A stretch of DNA of 64,000 nucleotides, taken from contig CAWBCC010000026.1 in the NCBI GenBank assembly GCA_963787185.1, positions 100,770-164,769 of the forward strand, in the 5' to 3' direction. Positions 1 through 8,812 of this stretch are shown here, in pieces. A program made the translations under genes and the position numbers. Position 1 is the first letter of the stretch; every line of letters begins with the position of its first letter. The notes beneath the pieces are model-generated. The model did not search any database and was not told where the DNA came from. It saw nothing but the letters and a program-made list of their open reading frames with translations. Origin of the DNA: JAJXZP01 sp963787185 (GTDB taxonomy: Bacteria > Spirochaetota > Spirochaetia > Treponematales > Rectinemataceae).

Positions 1-83
1 TACACAGAGAGCGGCCAGTTGAAACGCTCGCATGCGATCCTCCTGTGTGACTTACTATGAGTATATTCTCCCTATCAATCGAG

Positions 84-208
84 GCTCTTGCAAAATGCAG
101 ATGCATTTTGCAAGAGCTACACAAACCTGCGGCATTTGCGCACGCTTTCGAAGAAAGCGGAGCAAATGCGAAGTCAATTTCAAAAATAACCGATTTTTGA
201 AATTGACT
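84..208. repeat. Three consecutive perfect hairpins
   Basis: Three inverted repeats lie in tandem upstream of the oxidoreductase gene. The first (84-117) has a 16-bp perfect stem, GCTCTTGCAAAATGCA, with a 2-base loop. The second (132-169) has nested stems GCATTTGC and GCTTTC. The third (172-208) has a 15-bp perfect stem, AGTCAATTTCAAAAA, with a 7-base loop. None is followed by a clear T-run on the plus strand, so they are not simple terminators. Function unknown. The style resembles the perfect hairpins at 52701-52736 and 59095-59118. Confidence 0.8.
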
Positions 209-280
209 CAATCCGCATCCCAGTCCGAATCCGGAGAAACGCCGGCAGGAAAGGGGTGACTCGGTTCAAGGAGGGAGGCC

Positions 281-1255
281 ATGGCCAAAGCGATTCGATT
301 ACACGAGACCGGCGGTCCGGAGGTCCTGCGTCTGGAAGAGATCGAGGTGGGCGACCCGCGTCCGGGAGAGGCCCGCGTACGTCAGACGGCGATCGGAGTG
401 AACTTCGTGGACACGTATCAGCGCAGCGGGCTCTACAAGCTGGAGCTCCCCGGTGGAATCGGGGGCGAGGCCGCGGGAGTCGTCGAGGCCGTGGGCGAGG
501 GGGTGACGCAGGTCCGGCCGGGAGACCGCGTGGCCTACTGTACCGGGACGCCGGGATCCTATGCGGATCTGCGCAACGTGCAAGCGGAGCGCCTCGTCAA
601 GTTGCCCGACGCCGTATCCGACCGGGTCGCTGCGGGCATGATGCTCAAGGGTTTGACGGTCCGGTATCTCGTGCGGAAGACCTATCCCGTGAAAGCCGGC
701 GAGACCGTGCTATGGCACGCGGCGGCCGGCGGCGTCGGTCTCATCGCATGCCAGTGGCTGCGCGCTCTCGGCGTGAGGGTCATCGGCACCGTCGGGACCG
801 AGGAAAAGGCGGCTCTGGCTCGAGCGCACGGCTGCGAGCACACCGTGCTGTACGCGCACGAAGACTTCGCCATGCGCGTCCGGGAGATCACCGGGGGGGA
901 GGGCGTCCCGGTAGTGTACGACGCGGTCGGCAAGGCCACGTTCGGGGGCTCTCTCGACTGCCTCAAGCCGCGAGGCATGATGGTCAGCTTCGGCAACGCT
1001 TCGGGGCCCGTGGGGCCCATCGACCCGCTCATTCTGAGCCAGAAGGGCTCTCTTTACTTCACGCGACCCACGTTGGCCCACTATGCCGGCACACGCTCCG
1101 AGCTGGAAGAGGGGGCGGCCGAACTCTTCGGAATGGTACAATCCGGCAAGATCGAGATAGATATTTCCGCAAGCTATCCCTTGGCGGAGGCCGCCCGCGC
1201 CCACCGCGATCTCGAAAGCCGCAGGACCACGGGTTCGGTGGTATTGATTCCTTGA
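281..1255 (+). CDS. qor: NADPH:quinone oxidoreductase (zinc-independent MDR family)
   Basis: The 324-residue product is a full-length medium-chain dehydrogenase/reductase of the quinone oxidoreductase type. Family members transfer electrons from NADPH to quinones or reactive carbonyls in the cytosol. The N-terminal GroES-like half carries the GGEAAGVVEAVG stretch, and the nucleotide-binding half carries AAAGGVGLIACQWLRALG with the AxxGGVG fingerprint. The cysteine and histidine ligands of zinc alcohol dehydrogenases are absent, which supports the zinc-independent QOR branch. The ATG at 281 follows a strong AGGAGG. It is monocistronic and convergent with the protease gene, whose stop codon abuts its own. 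Substrate cannot be predicted. Confidence 0.9.
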   Translation: MAKAIRLHETGGPEVLRLEEIEVGDPRPGEARVRQTAIGVNFVDTYQRSGLYKLELPGGIGGEAAGVVEAVGEGVTQVRPGDRVAYCTGTPGSYADLRNVQAERLVKLPDAVSDRVAAGMMLKGLTVRYLVRKTYPVKAGETVLWHAAAGGVGLIACQWLRALGVRVIGTVGTEEKAALARAHGCEHTVLYAHEDFAMRVREITGGEGVPVVYDAVGKATFGGSLDCLKPRGMMVSFGNASGPVGPIDPLILSQKGSLYFTRPTLAHYAGTRSELEEGAAELFGMVQSGKIEIDISASYPLAEAARAHRDLESRRTTGSVVLIP

Positions 1256-2767
1256 CTAACGCTTCAATGGGACTTCGAGATACCCGATCATTCCCGTGCT
1301 CGCGTCGTGGATGAGGAGGAGGACCGAGTCGGATTTGGCGGCGTCGGCGATTCTCGCCGTGAACTGCGTCGGGTTAGCTACGTCCGCGTTCCCGACCATG
1401 AAGATGATATCCCCGACGTTGATGTTGGCCTGATCGGCGGGACTGCCGGGAACCACTTGGGTGACTATCACGCCCGAAGAGCTCGGGAGCCCGAGACTCT
1501 TGGCCTCTTCGCCGCCCATGGCTCTCACCGCCAGACCGAGCATCTTGTATCCGGGACGGGCCGCCACCTGTTTCGAGAGCGCATATTGGTCCCCGACCCT
1601 CGCGCTCAGTTGGGCCGGCTTGCCGTCGCGAATAATGTCGAGGCTCACGCTGTCGCCCGGATTCGACGCGGCCACGGCCCGCTTCAGATAGATGGAAGAT
1701 CGGACCGGGGAGCCTGCGTAGCGCACGATGACGTCGCCTTGCTTGAGGCCGGATGCCTCGGCCGGCCCCTCGGGTATGACTTCCACCACCGCCGCGCCGA
1801 CGGTATCGGACGGAAGCTTGAGCGCTTCGCCGATCGCCGGGGTCAGATCCTGAAATCTCATGCCCAGATCCCCGCGTACCACTTTGCCCAGTCTGATGAG
1901 ACTCTCCGCGATCGTTCTCACTATGGAGACCGGGATAGCGAATCCGAGCCCTTCCGATCCGTTGCTTTCAGAAACGATGACTGTGTTGATGCCGATCACT
2001 TCTCCATCCAGGTTGAGAAGCGGCCCTCCCGAATTGCCCCGATTGATCGGTGCGTCGGTCTGGATATAGTCCTCCGTGCCGGTGGGTTCTCCTATACCGA
2101 TATCGCTGCGGTGCTTGGCGCTTATGATCCCGGCCGTCACGGTCCAGTCCAGTCCCTCCGGCGAACCTATCGCCACGACCCAGTCCCCCACTCTCATGGA
2201 AGCGGAATCGCCCAGGCGCGCGGGAGCGACCTTGATCGGTCCATCGACCTGCACCACCGCAAGATCCGTGTAGGGATCGGCGCCGACGAGCTTGGCCGGC
2301 TTCACGGAGCCGTCGAAAAAGCGCACGGAAATAGTGTCGGCATTTTCCACGACATGGTTATTGGTGAGAATGTGACCGTCGCGATCGAGAAGGATGCCGC
2401 TCCCGAGGCCGCTCACCGGAACGACGGCCGACGTGTCCCGCGGAGCATGGATGCCGAAAGGGCCGTTCACCGGCAGCTGCTGGAGCATCGTTCCGGTGGT
2501 ATCGATATGGACGACACTCTGTTCCGCGTTGGCCGCTACGTCGGCAATAGTATTCGCGAAGAACTCTCTTGCATCGGTCACGGGCTGGGCGCTCGGGGAT
2601 CCGTCATTCTGAGCCCAAGCCGGCGAGGCGGACGAGGCCCCGGTGAACAGGAAGAGCGCGAACGCGCCCAACAAACCGTTTGCGGCCATAATCCTCCTCT
2701 TCATCGGGAGACGGCTCGCCTCTTCGGTCTGGTTATCGAACCACGAGAACGGATTTATTTTCGGCAT
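1256..2767 (-). CDS. htrA: Periplasmic serine protease, HtrA/DegP family, two PDZ domains
   Basis: Trypsin-like envelope protease/chaperone that degrades misfolded exported proteins. A signal sequence with KRR followed by a hydrophobic core ends near ASPAWA. The catalytic triad is visible: His in TNNHVVENAD, Asp in DPYTDLAVV and Ser in GNSGGPLLNLDG. Two PDZ domains follow, one around GAAVVEVIPEGPAEASGL and one around GVIVTQVVPGSPADQA. The chosen ATG at 2767 has a GAGG 6 bases upstream but gives a long n-region; the ATG at 2704 starts directly at MKRRIM and is a reasonable alternative. Length matches DegP/DegQ. Its promoter must lie in the 2768-2962 gap shared with the divergent glycosyltransferase operon. 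Confidence 0.92.
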   Translation of the reverse strand: MPKINPFSWFDNQTEEASRLPMKRRIMAANGLLGAFALFLFTGASSASPAWAQNDGSPSAQPVTDAREFFANTIADVAANAEQSVVHIDTTGTMLQQLPVNGPFGIHAPRDTSAVVPVSGLGSGILLDRDGHILTNNHVVENADTISVRFFDGSVKPAKLVGADPYTDLAVVQVDGPIKVAPARLGDSASMRVGDWVVAIGSPEGLDWTVTAGIISAKHRSDIGIGEPTGTEDYIQTDAPINRGNSGGPLLNLDGEVIGINTVIVSESNGSEGLGFAIPVSIVRTIAESLIRLGKVVRGDLGMRFQDLTPAIGEALKLPSDTVGAAVVEVIPEGPAEASGLKQGDVIVRYAGSPVRSSIYLKRAVAASNPGDSVSLDIIRDGKPAQLSARVGDQYALSKQVAARPGYKMLGLAVRAMGGEEAKSLGLPSSSGVIVTQVVPGSPADQANINVGDIIFMVGNADVANPTQFTARIADAAKSDSVLLLIHDASTGMIGYLEVPLKR

Positions 2768-2962
2768 GCCGAACCTCATGTGTCGAAAGTTACTGAAGCC
2801 GATATAGGCAGTCAAGAAATCGGAAAAAGTGCGAGTCGCTCCATTGACGGCGATTTCGGTCGGTCTTAGACTGTGGGCAATGGATCGTATGCGGGTTCAC
2901 ACGAAGCGACGAGCCGGCGAAAGCCGTCTTCCCGCGATGCGGCGGGGTGCGTCGGCTCGGGC

Positions 2963-4474
2963 ATGAGTGTCGCCATCCTGTCGATCTCGCTCGTGGTCAC
3001 CCTCGCGTTGTTCATGTACGGGTACAATTGCTATTACTTTCTCTATCAGAGAAGACGTTATGCCATGCCGCTTCCCAGCCGCAGCGAGGATTTCCGACCG
3101 GGCGTCGCCGTCCACTTACCTATTTATAACGAACGCTACGTCGTATCGCGGCTGGTGGAAGCCTGCGTTCGCATGGCCGCGCGCTACGGGGTGGAGCGGA
3201 CGCGCATCGTGGTCATCGACGACTCCGACGACGATACGGCCGCCGAGATAGACCGCGTCGCGGCCGACGCCCGATCGCGGGGATTCCAAGTCGAAGCCTT
3301 GCGCCGCGAGGGGCGCGACGGCTTCAAGGCGGGGGCTCTGCAATACGCGCTCGAGCGCACTGCGGAGGAATTCATCGCGATCTTCGACGCGGACTTCATC
3401 CCGGACGCGGATTTTCTCGCGGCGGCGATCCCGTATTTCGGGCGAGACCGCGACCTCGGAATAGTGCAGAGCCGATGGGAGCACCTCAACGAAGGCTACA
3501 GCGCGCTCACGCGGGCGATAGCCCTCGGGATCGACGTTCATTTTCTCGTCGAACAGCCGGCGCGCAGCGCGGCAGGCTGCTTTCTCAACTTCAACGGTTC
3601 GGGCGGCATCATCAGGCGCGAAGCCCTCGTCCTCGCCGGCGGATGGCAGGCTGACACCCTCGCCGAAGATCTCGACATGAGCTACCGCCTCCAGATTCGC
3701 GGGAGTCGAATCCTCTACCTCCGCGACCTCCGGAGCCCGGCGGAGATCCCGTCGACTCTGCCGAGCTACAAACGACAACAGGCGCGCTGGGCGAACGGCT
3801 CGCTCAGGACCGCGCGCAAGCTGATGCCCGAGCTCTTCGCGAAGCGGGGCCTCGGGTTCAAACGACGCGTGCAGGGCTTTCTGCATCTCACCTACTACAT
3901 GGTCCAGCCTCTCATGTTCGTCACGTTTCTCCTCACCGTCCTGTCGGCGTTCCTCGGCTGGGGAATAGCGGACTTGGCCGGGCGGGCGGCTTTTCCCGTC
4001 TCTCTTCCGACGCTCGGCGCCGCCGCGAGACTCACATTCGCCGTCGCGATCTTCCTATGCACCATCGCGACGATTTTCTACCCCTTGACGGCTATCCGCG
4101 CACGGGGCAGGAGAATATCCGACAATGCGTCCAGCGTCGGAATACTCATCCTCCTCGGCTTCGGCCTCACCTTCAGCAATTCGGTCGAGGCGGCCAAAGC
4201 CCTCTTCAGCGATCGCGTCTGGGCCTTTTCGCGCACGCCCAAGTATGCGATCAGGGGAAGTCCCGACGAGTGGAAGGACAAGCGCTATCAAGTGCCCGTC
4301 GACGGGAAGCTGTTGGCGGAGGCCTGCCTCGCCCTCGTCGGGGCCGCGGCGATAGTTCTCGCCCTGCGCCTATCCTCTTACTTCGCCGCCTTCTTTCTGC
4401 TCGTCTACACTATCTCCTTCGCCTTCGTCGCGGCGCTGTCGTTCCTCCAAAGCCGCCGAGAGGTGAAGGTCTAG
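2963..4474 (+). CDS. Processive membrane glycosyltransferase, GT2 (cellulose/mannan synthase-like)
   Basis: First gene of a five-gene operon. The protein starts with a transmembrane helix (SVAILSISLVVTLALFMYG), followed by a GT-A catalytic domain with VIDDSDDD, FDADF (DxD, metal and nucleotide-sugar binding), the EDLDMSYR acceptor/base motif and the QQARW (QxxRW) motif of processive beta-glycan synthases. Four or five C-terminal helices follow. It probably polymerises and exports a beta-linked polysaccharide, or glycosylates a lipid, from the cytoplasmic face. The start is uncertain: the ATG at 2963 lies directly before the first helix, but no clear ribosome site is visible; an upstream in-frame GTG exists at 2873. 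Substrate sugar is not predictable. Confidence 0.85.
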   Translation: MSVAILSISLVVTLALFMYGYNCYYFLYQRRRYAMPLPSRSEDFRPGVAVHLPIYNERYVVSRLVEACVRMAARYGVERTRIVVIDDSDDDTAAEIDRVAADARSRGFQVEALRREGRDGFKAGALQYALERTAEEFIAIFDADFIPDADFLAAAIPYFGRDRDLGIVQSRWEHLNEGYSALTRAIALGIDVHFLVEQPARSAAGCFLNFNGSGGIIRREALVLAGGWQADTLAEDLDMSYRLQIRGSRILYLRDLRSPAEIPSTLPSYKRQQARWANGSLRTARKLMPELFAKRGLGFKRRVQGFLHLTYYMVQPLMFVTFLLTVLSAFLGWGIADLAGRAAFPVSLPTLGAAARLTFAVAIFLCTIATIFYPLTAIRARGRRISDNASSVGILILLGFGLTFSNSVEAAKALFSDRVWAFSRTPKYAIRGSPDEWKDKRYQVPVDGKLLAEACLALVGAAAIVLALRLSSYFAAFFLLVYTISFAFVAALSFLQSRREVKV

Positions 4475-4477
4475 CCC

Positions 4478-5755
4478 GTGAGCGCCGACCGCGGGCCGAT
4501 CGGAGACCTTCGGGCCCCGATCGCGATAAGCGTCTCGATCCAGCTGCCCCTCGCCGTCTTTCTGGCCCACGCCTACGATATGCCACTCTTCATGGCCTCG
4601 GGCTATCTCGCGGCTCACGGAGAGAATCCCTACATCCCCGCCGACTTGAGCGCGGTATTCGGCAGCAAGTACTTTCGCCTCCCGGTCAGCTACGGCTATC
4701 CCCCCCCATGGATTCTGGTATGCGCGATCGCCTATCGCCTCTCCTTTGCGCTCGCGCCCAGTCTCTACCTCTACGATCTCTTCATTAAGCTGCCCATCGT
4801 CGCCGCCAATGTCGCCTTGGCGATCCTCGTACGACGCATCGCCGGCGAGCTGGGGGCCGGCGAGCGGCGGTCGAGAGCGGCGGCCTCGGCCATTCTCTAC
4901 AATCCCCTCCTCCTCCTCACGACCGCGGCCTGGGGGCAGATCGACGCAGTGGCGATCCTCTGCGCCCTCATGGCTCTGCTTCTGCTTTCCCGGGGGCGGG
5001 AGGGCGCCTCCGCCGCGGTCCTGGCCCTGGCGCTCTCGATCAAGCCCATCGTCCTGCCTCTCCTGCCGCTCGTCCTCCTCGCGATTGCCGGGCCGTCTCC
5101 CGCGAGAGCCCTCAAATACGCCGCCGTTCTCCTCGGATCGGCCTGCTTTTTTTGCGTTCTCCCCTTCTTCGTTTTCGGATGGGATCCGGGAATCATTCTT
5201 CGCGGCTGGAACGCTCAGTTCGCCTCCGCCGGAGGACTCTCCCTCTTTTCGTTCTACGAACTCCTGGGGAAAGGTTATGCGCTGCCTCCGGGCATGGATT
5301 TCGTCGGATTCCTCTGGGTGCCGGCCCTCGGCCTCTCATTGTTCCTGATGCGGCGGCCCACGCTCGATCTGGGCTCGCTTCTCAGAAGCGCGCTCGGTCT
5401 CATGCTCGTGTTCTTCCTGTGCCGCGCATGGCTGTCGGAACCGAACGTCGACGTCCTCGTACCTCTCGCAGCGGTCCTCGCCGCCCTCGGCGCCGTCGAG
5501 AAGGGGCGGGCGCTGGGCATCTGGCTCCTTCCTCTGTGTTTTTCGCTGTTCAACTTTTCCCTCCCGCAGCTTCTATTCCTCGTGGTCCCGGAAATGGGAA
5601 CGGTCCTCGGTGCGGTCGATACGAAGATCAGGCTCGCCCGGCTCGTGGCGCGGGCTCTCGTGGTAATTCCCTGGCAGCTCTTGGGCTGGCGGACGGTCGC
5701 CCGCTGCCTCGGCCGATCCGCCGCCGGCTGCCGCCTCGAGGGAGGCGCGGGATGA
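4478..5755 (+). CDS. Polytopic membrane glycosyltransferase (GT-C fold, GT87/DUF2029-like)
   Basis: 425 residues, dominated by about ten hydrophobic segments, with a luminal-type first loop (HGENPYIPADLSAVFGSKYF) and the PPPW motif seen in polyprenol-phosphate-dependent mannosyltransferases. LYNPLLLLTTAAWGQIDA is typical of GT-C enzymes that use lipid-linked sugars outside the membrane. It starts at a GTG three bases after the previous stop and overlaps the next gene by ATGA, so it is translationally coupled. The fifth gene of the operon encodes a polyprenol-phosphate sugar synthase that could supply its donor. The family assignment is by topology and motif style rather than by a diagnostic residue set. 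Confidence 0.7.
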   Translation: MSADRGPIGDLRAPIAISVSIQLPLAVFLAHAYDMPLFMASGYLAAHGENPYIPADLSAVFGSKYFRLPVSYGYPPPWILVCAIAYRLSFALAPSLYLYDLFIKLPIVAANVALAILVRRIAGELGAGERRSRAAASAILYNPLLLLTTAAWGQIDAVAILCALMALLLLSRGREGASAAVLALALSIKPIVLPLLPLVLLAIAGPSPARALKYAAVLLGSACFFCVLPFFVFGWDPGIILRGWNAQFASAGGLSLFSFYELLGKGYALPPGMDFVGFLWVPALGLSLFLMRRPTLDLGSLLRSALGLMLVFFLCRAWLSEPNVDVLVPLAAVLAALGAVEKGRALGIWLLPLCFSLFNFSLPQLLFLVVPEMGTVLGAVDTKIRLARLVARALVVIPWQLLGWRTVARCLGRSAAGCRLEGGAG

Positions 5756-6597
5756 TGGAGTGCGTTCTCGCGCGCATGGAACTTGGGAGCGGTCTTGCCC
5801 TCGTGCTCGAGGGGGCGGGAGGGGATCGAGGGCGCTTTCCCACCGATCGAATGGCCAAGGCCTTGACTCTCGCGTTGGACGGCGAGGATCTCGCCGAGGA
5901 GGGAGCCGGCTTCGGCCTGCCGGTCGTCAAGGGACGATTCGAAACCGTTTTCCCCGGCGGCTTCCGCTTTCATCGATCGGAGACCGACCCCGGCGGTCTC
6001 GTCCTCGACTTCGACATGAATATGGTGGAACGCGTCTCAAGGAGGGGCGGCGGCCGACTCGAGCGATGGGCATTGGACTGGGCCCAGGAATTCTTCGCCT
6101 ATCTCCATCGCCGGCTGCCTTTCGCGAGGAGTGCGCTCATCCTACTCTCGAACTTGCTCCGAGCCGGAATCGGCATATCGACGGTTTTCGAGCGTAGGGA
6201 GTCGCTCGGCACGATCCGCGTCGAGTACGGGATCGATGCCGGAGAAGGGCGGATAGCGGTCCGCGTCGAAGCCGACATGCCGGCCATCGACGGCACCATG
6301 AGGATAGTACTGATGAACGAGGCGGGGGCGAAGCGCTTCCGGCGCTACGAGGACTCCGACGGGGCGGTGCTTCTGGGCGGCCGGATCGAGACGTGGCGGC
6401 GGATCGACGCCGAGCGCGCCTCGTTCCGGGACACAGACGCGCGTGTCTTTTTCTCCGTCCGGCGGACCGAAGGGGCGCGGCTCTTCCGAGGCCGGGAGCT
6501 AGTCGAAGGCAGGCTCTCCTGGGCGGGATTCGCCTTCGTCCTTCCGCCGGGAGCGACCAGGTTCGAGTACGAGATAGAAACGGGGGTGACCGCATGA
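5752..6597 (+). CDS. Conserved-context hypothetical protein in the glycan operon
   Basis: A 281-residue soluble protein that I do not recognise. The start ATG at 5752 overlaps the previous stop (ATGA), and the end overlaps the next gene the same way, so it is clearly part of the operon. The sequence mixes beta-rich stretches (RFETVFPGGFRFHRSE; the C-terminal FAFVLPPGATRFEYEIETGV) with one amphipathic or hydrophobic patch (FARSALILLSNLLRAGIGIS). It has no signal peptide and no cysteine cluster. It may help the neighbouring glycosyltransferases or radical SAM enzyme, but this rests only on position. Confidence 0.75.
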   Translation: MMECVLARMELGSGLALVLEGAGGDRGRFPTDRMAKALTLALDGEDLAEEGAGFGLPVVKGRFETVFPGGFRFHRSETDPGGLVLDFDMNMVERVSRRGGGRLERWALDWAQEFFAYLHRRLPFARSALILLSNLLRAGIGISTVFERRESLGTIRVEYGIDAGEGRIAVRVEADMPAIDGTMRIVLMNEAGAKRFRRYEDSDGAVLLGGRIETWRRIDAERASFRDTDARVFFSVRRTEGARLFRGRELVEGRLSWAGFAFVLPPGATRFEYEIETGVTA

Positions 6598-7964
6598 CCT
6601 CGGTGCTGCTGATTTATCCCTTCTTCAAGCCTCGCCGCGACAATTCGCAGTTTCGCTTTCCGCCGCTGGGTCTCGGTTACATCGCCGCGAGCCTGCGGGG
6701 GGCGGGTCACGAGGTGTCGCTTCTCGATTGCACTTTTCTGGGGCGCGAGGAGGCCGTCGCGCGCGCCGCGGCGACCCGCGCGGAAGTGGTCGGCGTATAT
6801 TCGATGATCACGCTCCGCGAGCAGAGTCTGTCCTTCGCCAGGGCGCTCAGGGATCGGGCCGGACTCCTCGTCGCGGGGGGGCCGCTTCCGAGCACCGATC
6901 CGGGCCTTTTCCTGAGCGACTTCGACGTCGTCGTCCGCGGCGAGGGTGAGCGCACGATGTGCGACCTCATCGCCGCATTCGAGGAGAGGCGCGGCTTCGC
7001 CGGCGTGCCCGGCGTCTCGTACAGAACCTCGGGGGCGCGCGGCGAACCGATCGATTCATGGCACAGCTCCGGGCCCGGAGCGCTGGCGTCCGACCTCGAC
7101 GCGATTCCCTTTCCGGCGCGCGACCTCTTTCCGAACGATCGATACCTCGCGCACGGCCGGCGGAAGTACGGATACGCGATCACGAGCCTCATGTCGAGCA
7201 GGGGCTGCCCTTTCTCCTGCGAATTCTGCAGCAACGCCGTATTCGGGTCGGGCTGCCGCGAGCGCTCGCCTTCCAATGTCATAGACGAGGTCGAAGACGC
7301 CCTCTCCTACGGCTACGACAGGATACATTTCGGAGACGACGTCTTCACGCTTCGGAAAGAGCGCATCCTCGCCGTCTGCGACGAGATTCTGCGGCGCGGG
7401 CTGCGCTTCTCCTGGGAATGCCTGGGCAGGGTCGATTCGATAGACGGCGAGACGGCTCGGGCGATGCGGAGCGCGGGTTGCAGCCGGATGTTCTTCGGCA
7501 TCGAGTCGGGGAGCGGGCGGATATTGAGGCTCATGAACAAGCGGATCACGACGACTCGCGCGCGCGAGGCCCTTGAGGCGGCTCGGGCGGCGGGCATCGC
7601 CACGGGCGCCTTCTTCATACTGTTCTACCCCGGCGACACGGACGACTCGGTGCTGGAGACCATCCGCTTCGCCGTCTCCCTGCCCCTGGATTATCTCTCC
7701 TTCTCGCTGCCCTATCCCATACCGGGGACGGCCCTCCACGAGCGGGTCAAGGATCGCTCGGTGGGCGATTGGCGGCAGCCCCACGGCCTAATCTTCGACC
7801 ACTGCAGAATTTTCGACGCCGACTTCTCCGAGACGAAGATGAAATTCGGCCTCGTCAAAGGCACGATCGAGCATCGGCTCCGGAGGCGGCACTCCGCAGC
7901 GAGCTCTCTCGCGCTGCGGCTCATCGAGCGTCCTTCCGACCTCATCCTCCGACTCCTCAAATGA
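6594..7964 (+). CDS. B12-binding-domain radical SAM protein
   Basis: 456 residues. The N-terminal third is a cobalamin-binding Rossmann-like domain (SVLLIYPFFKPRRDN, then PPLGLGYIAASLRGAGHEV), as in the BchE/HpnP-type class. The radical SAM core carries the CX3CX2C iron-sulfur motif as RGCPFSCEFCSN, followed by FGDDVFTL and FFGIESGSGRILRLMNKRI. Such enzymes methylate or rearrange unreactive carbons, often on lipids, cofactors or sugars. The ATGA overlaps on both sides place it in the glycan operon, so its substrate may be the polyprenyl lipid or the glycan. The start at 6594 is set by the overlap. Confidence 0.88.
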   Translation: MTSVLLIYPFFKPRRDNSQFRFPPLGLGYIAASLRGAGHEVSLLDCTFLGREEAVARAAATRAEVVGVYSMITLREQSLSFARALRDRAGLLVAGGPLPSTDPGLFLSDFDVVVRGEGERTMCDLIAAFEERRGFAGVPGVSYRTSGARGEPIDSWHSSGPGALASDLDAIPFPARDLFPNDRYLAHGRRKYGYAITSLMSSRGCPFSCEFCSNAVFGSGCRERSPSNVIDEVEDALSYGYDRIHFGDDVFTLRKERILAVCDEILRRGLRFSWECLGRVDSIDGETARAMRSAGCSRMFFGIESGSGRILRLMNKRITTTRAREALEAARAAGIATGAFFILFYPGDTDDSVLETIRFAVSLPLDYLSFSLPYPIPGTALHERVKDRSVGDWRQPHGLIFDHCRIFDADFSETKMKFGLVKGTIEHRLRRRHSAASSLALRLIERPSDLILRLLK

Positions 7965-8812
7965 GAGGGCGAGCCCTCGTCGTCATCCCCACCTACGAAG
8001 AGCTCGCCAACGTTCGCGAGCTCGTTCCGGCTATCCTTTCGGCCTACCCGAGCCTCGACGTCCTCGTCGTAGACGACGCTTCTCGCGACGGCACCGGAGA
8101 ATACATTCGCTCCCTATCCGAGACGGAGCATCGCGTGGCGCTGATGTCGAGGCCCCGCAAGCTCGGCCTCGGGACCGCCTACGTCGCGGGTTTCGCGCTT
8201 TCTCTCGCCGGCGATTACGATGCGGTAATTCAGATGGACGCGGATCTCTCGCATGATCCCGCGGCGATAGGCCAGCTCCTCGCCGCCTCGGAGCGGAACG
8301 ACCTCGTGATCGGCAGCAGGTACGCGCGAGGAGCGCGGCTCCGGAACGTGAAGTCGTGGCGGCTCGCCCTGAGCCGGGCGGCCAATGCCTACGCCCGCCT
8401 CGTCACCGGCCTGCCGATAGCCGATCTGACGGGCGGTTTCAAGTGCTGGCGGCGCTCGGCTCTCGAAATCATCGGACTCGAGTCCTTACGTTCCCGCGGC
8501 TACGCCTTTCAGATCGAGTCGACCTTCGCCGCGAGCGAAGCGGGATGTCGCATCGCCGAGCTGCCTATAGCCTTCAGCGGCCGCTCGAGGGGCTCGTCGA
8601 AATTGTCCTGGGCGATCGTTCTCGAGGCGGCCGCGATGGTGTGGAAGCTGAGACCGCGATTCCGGAAGGCTCGATCGCTTCGATCTCATCCTTCTCCGAC
8701 TCGCGCGCCTTCCGTCTCGTTCCCCAGAGCGGACTCGAGCCAGGCGAAGCCGATGCGCTCCTGCTCGAGGCGCAGCGACGGGCCGAGGCGGTCGGCGCGG
8801 AGATCGTCGTAG
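7961..8812 (+). CDS. Polyprenol-phosphate mannosyltransferase-like GT2 (Dpm1 type)
   Basis: GT-A enzyme predicted to transfer a sugar from a nucleotide donor to a polyprenyl phosphate on the cytoplasmic face. VVIPTYEELANV, VVDDASRDGTGEY, GLGTAYVAGF, the DADLSHDP metal motif and DLTGGFKCWRRSAL are all diagnostic of the dolichol-phosphate-mannose synthase family. There is no membrane anchor. The 283-residue product ends in a low-complexity Ser/Arg-rich tail that overlaps the convergent jetD by 127 bases; the tail from about residue 240 looks like read-through into antisense jetD sequence, so the ancestral stop may have been lost. Last gene of the operon; likely donor supplier for the GT-C enzyme encoded at 4478-5755. 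Confidence 0.88.
   Translation: MRGRALVVIPTYEELANVRELVPAILSAYPSLDVLVVDDASRDGTGEYIRSLSETEHRVALMSRPRKLGLGTAYVAGFALSLAGDYDAVIQMDADLSHDPAAIGQLLAASERNDLVIGSRYARGARLRNVKSWRLALSRAANAYARLVTGLPIADLTGGFKCWRRSALEIIGLESLRSRGYAFQIESTFAASEAGCRIAELPIAFSGRSRGSSKLSWAIVLEAAAMVWKLRPRFRKARSLRSHPSPTRAPSVSFPRADSSQAKPMRSCSRRSDGPRRSARRSS

Noticed and set aside
32..259. 75-residue open frame at the left edge
   Set aside because: It runs through the three perfect hairpins and is explained by them.
1307..2869. 520-residue open frame opposite the protease gene
   Set aside because: Shadow of htrA, which carries the signal sequence, catalytic triad and PDZ domains.
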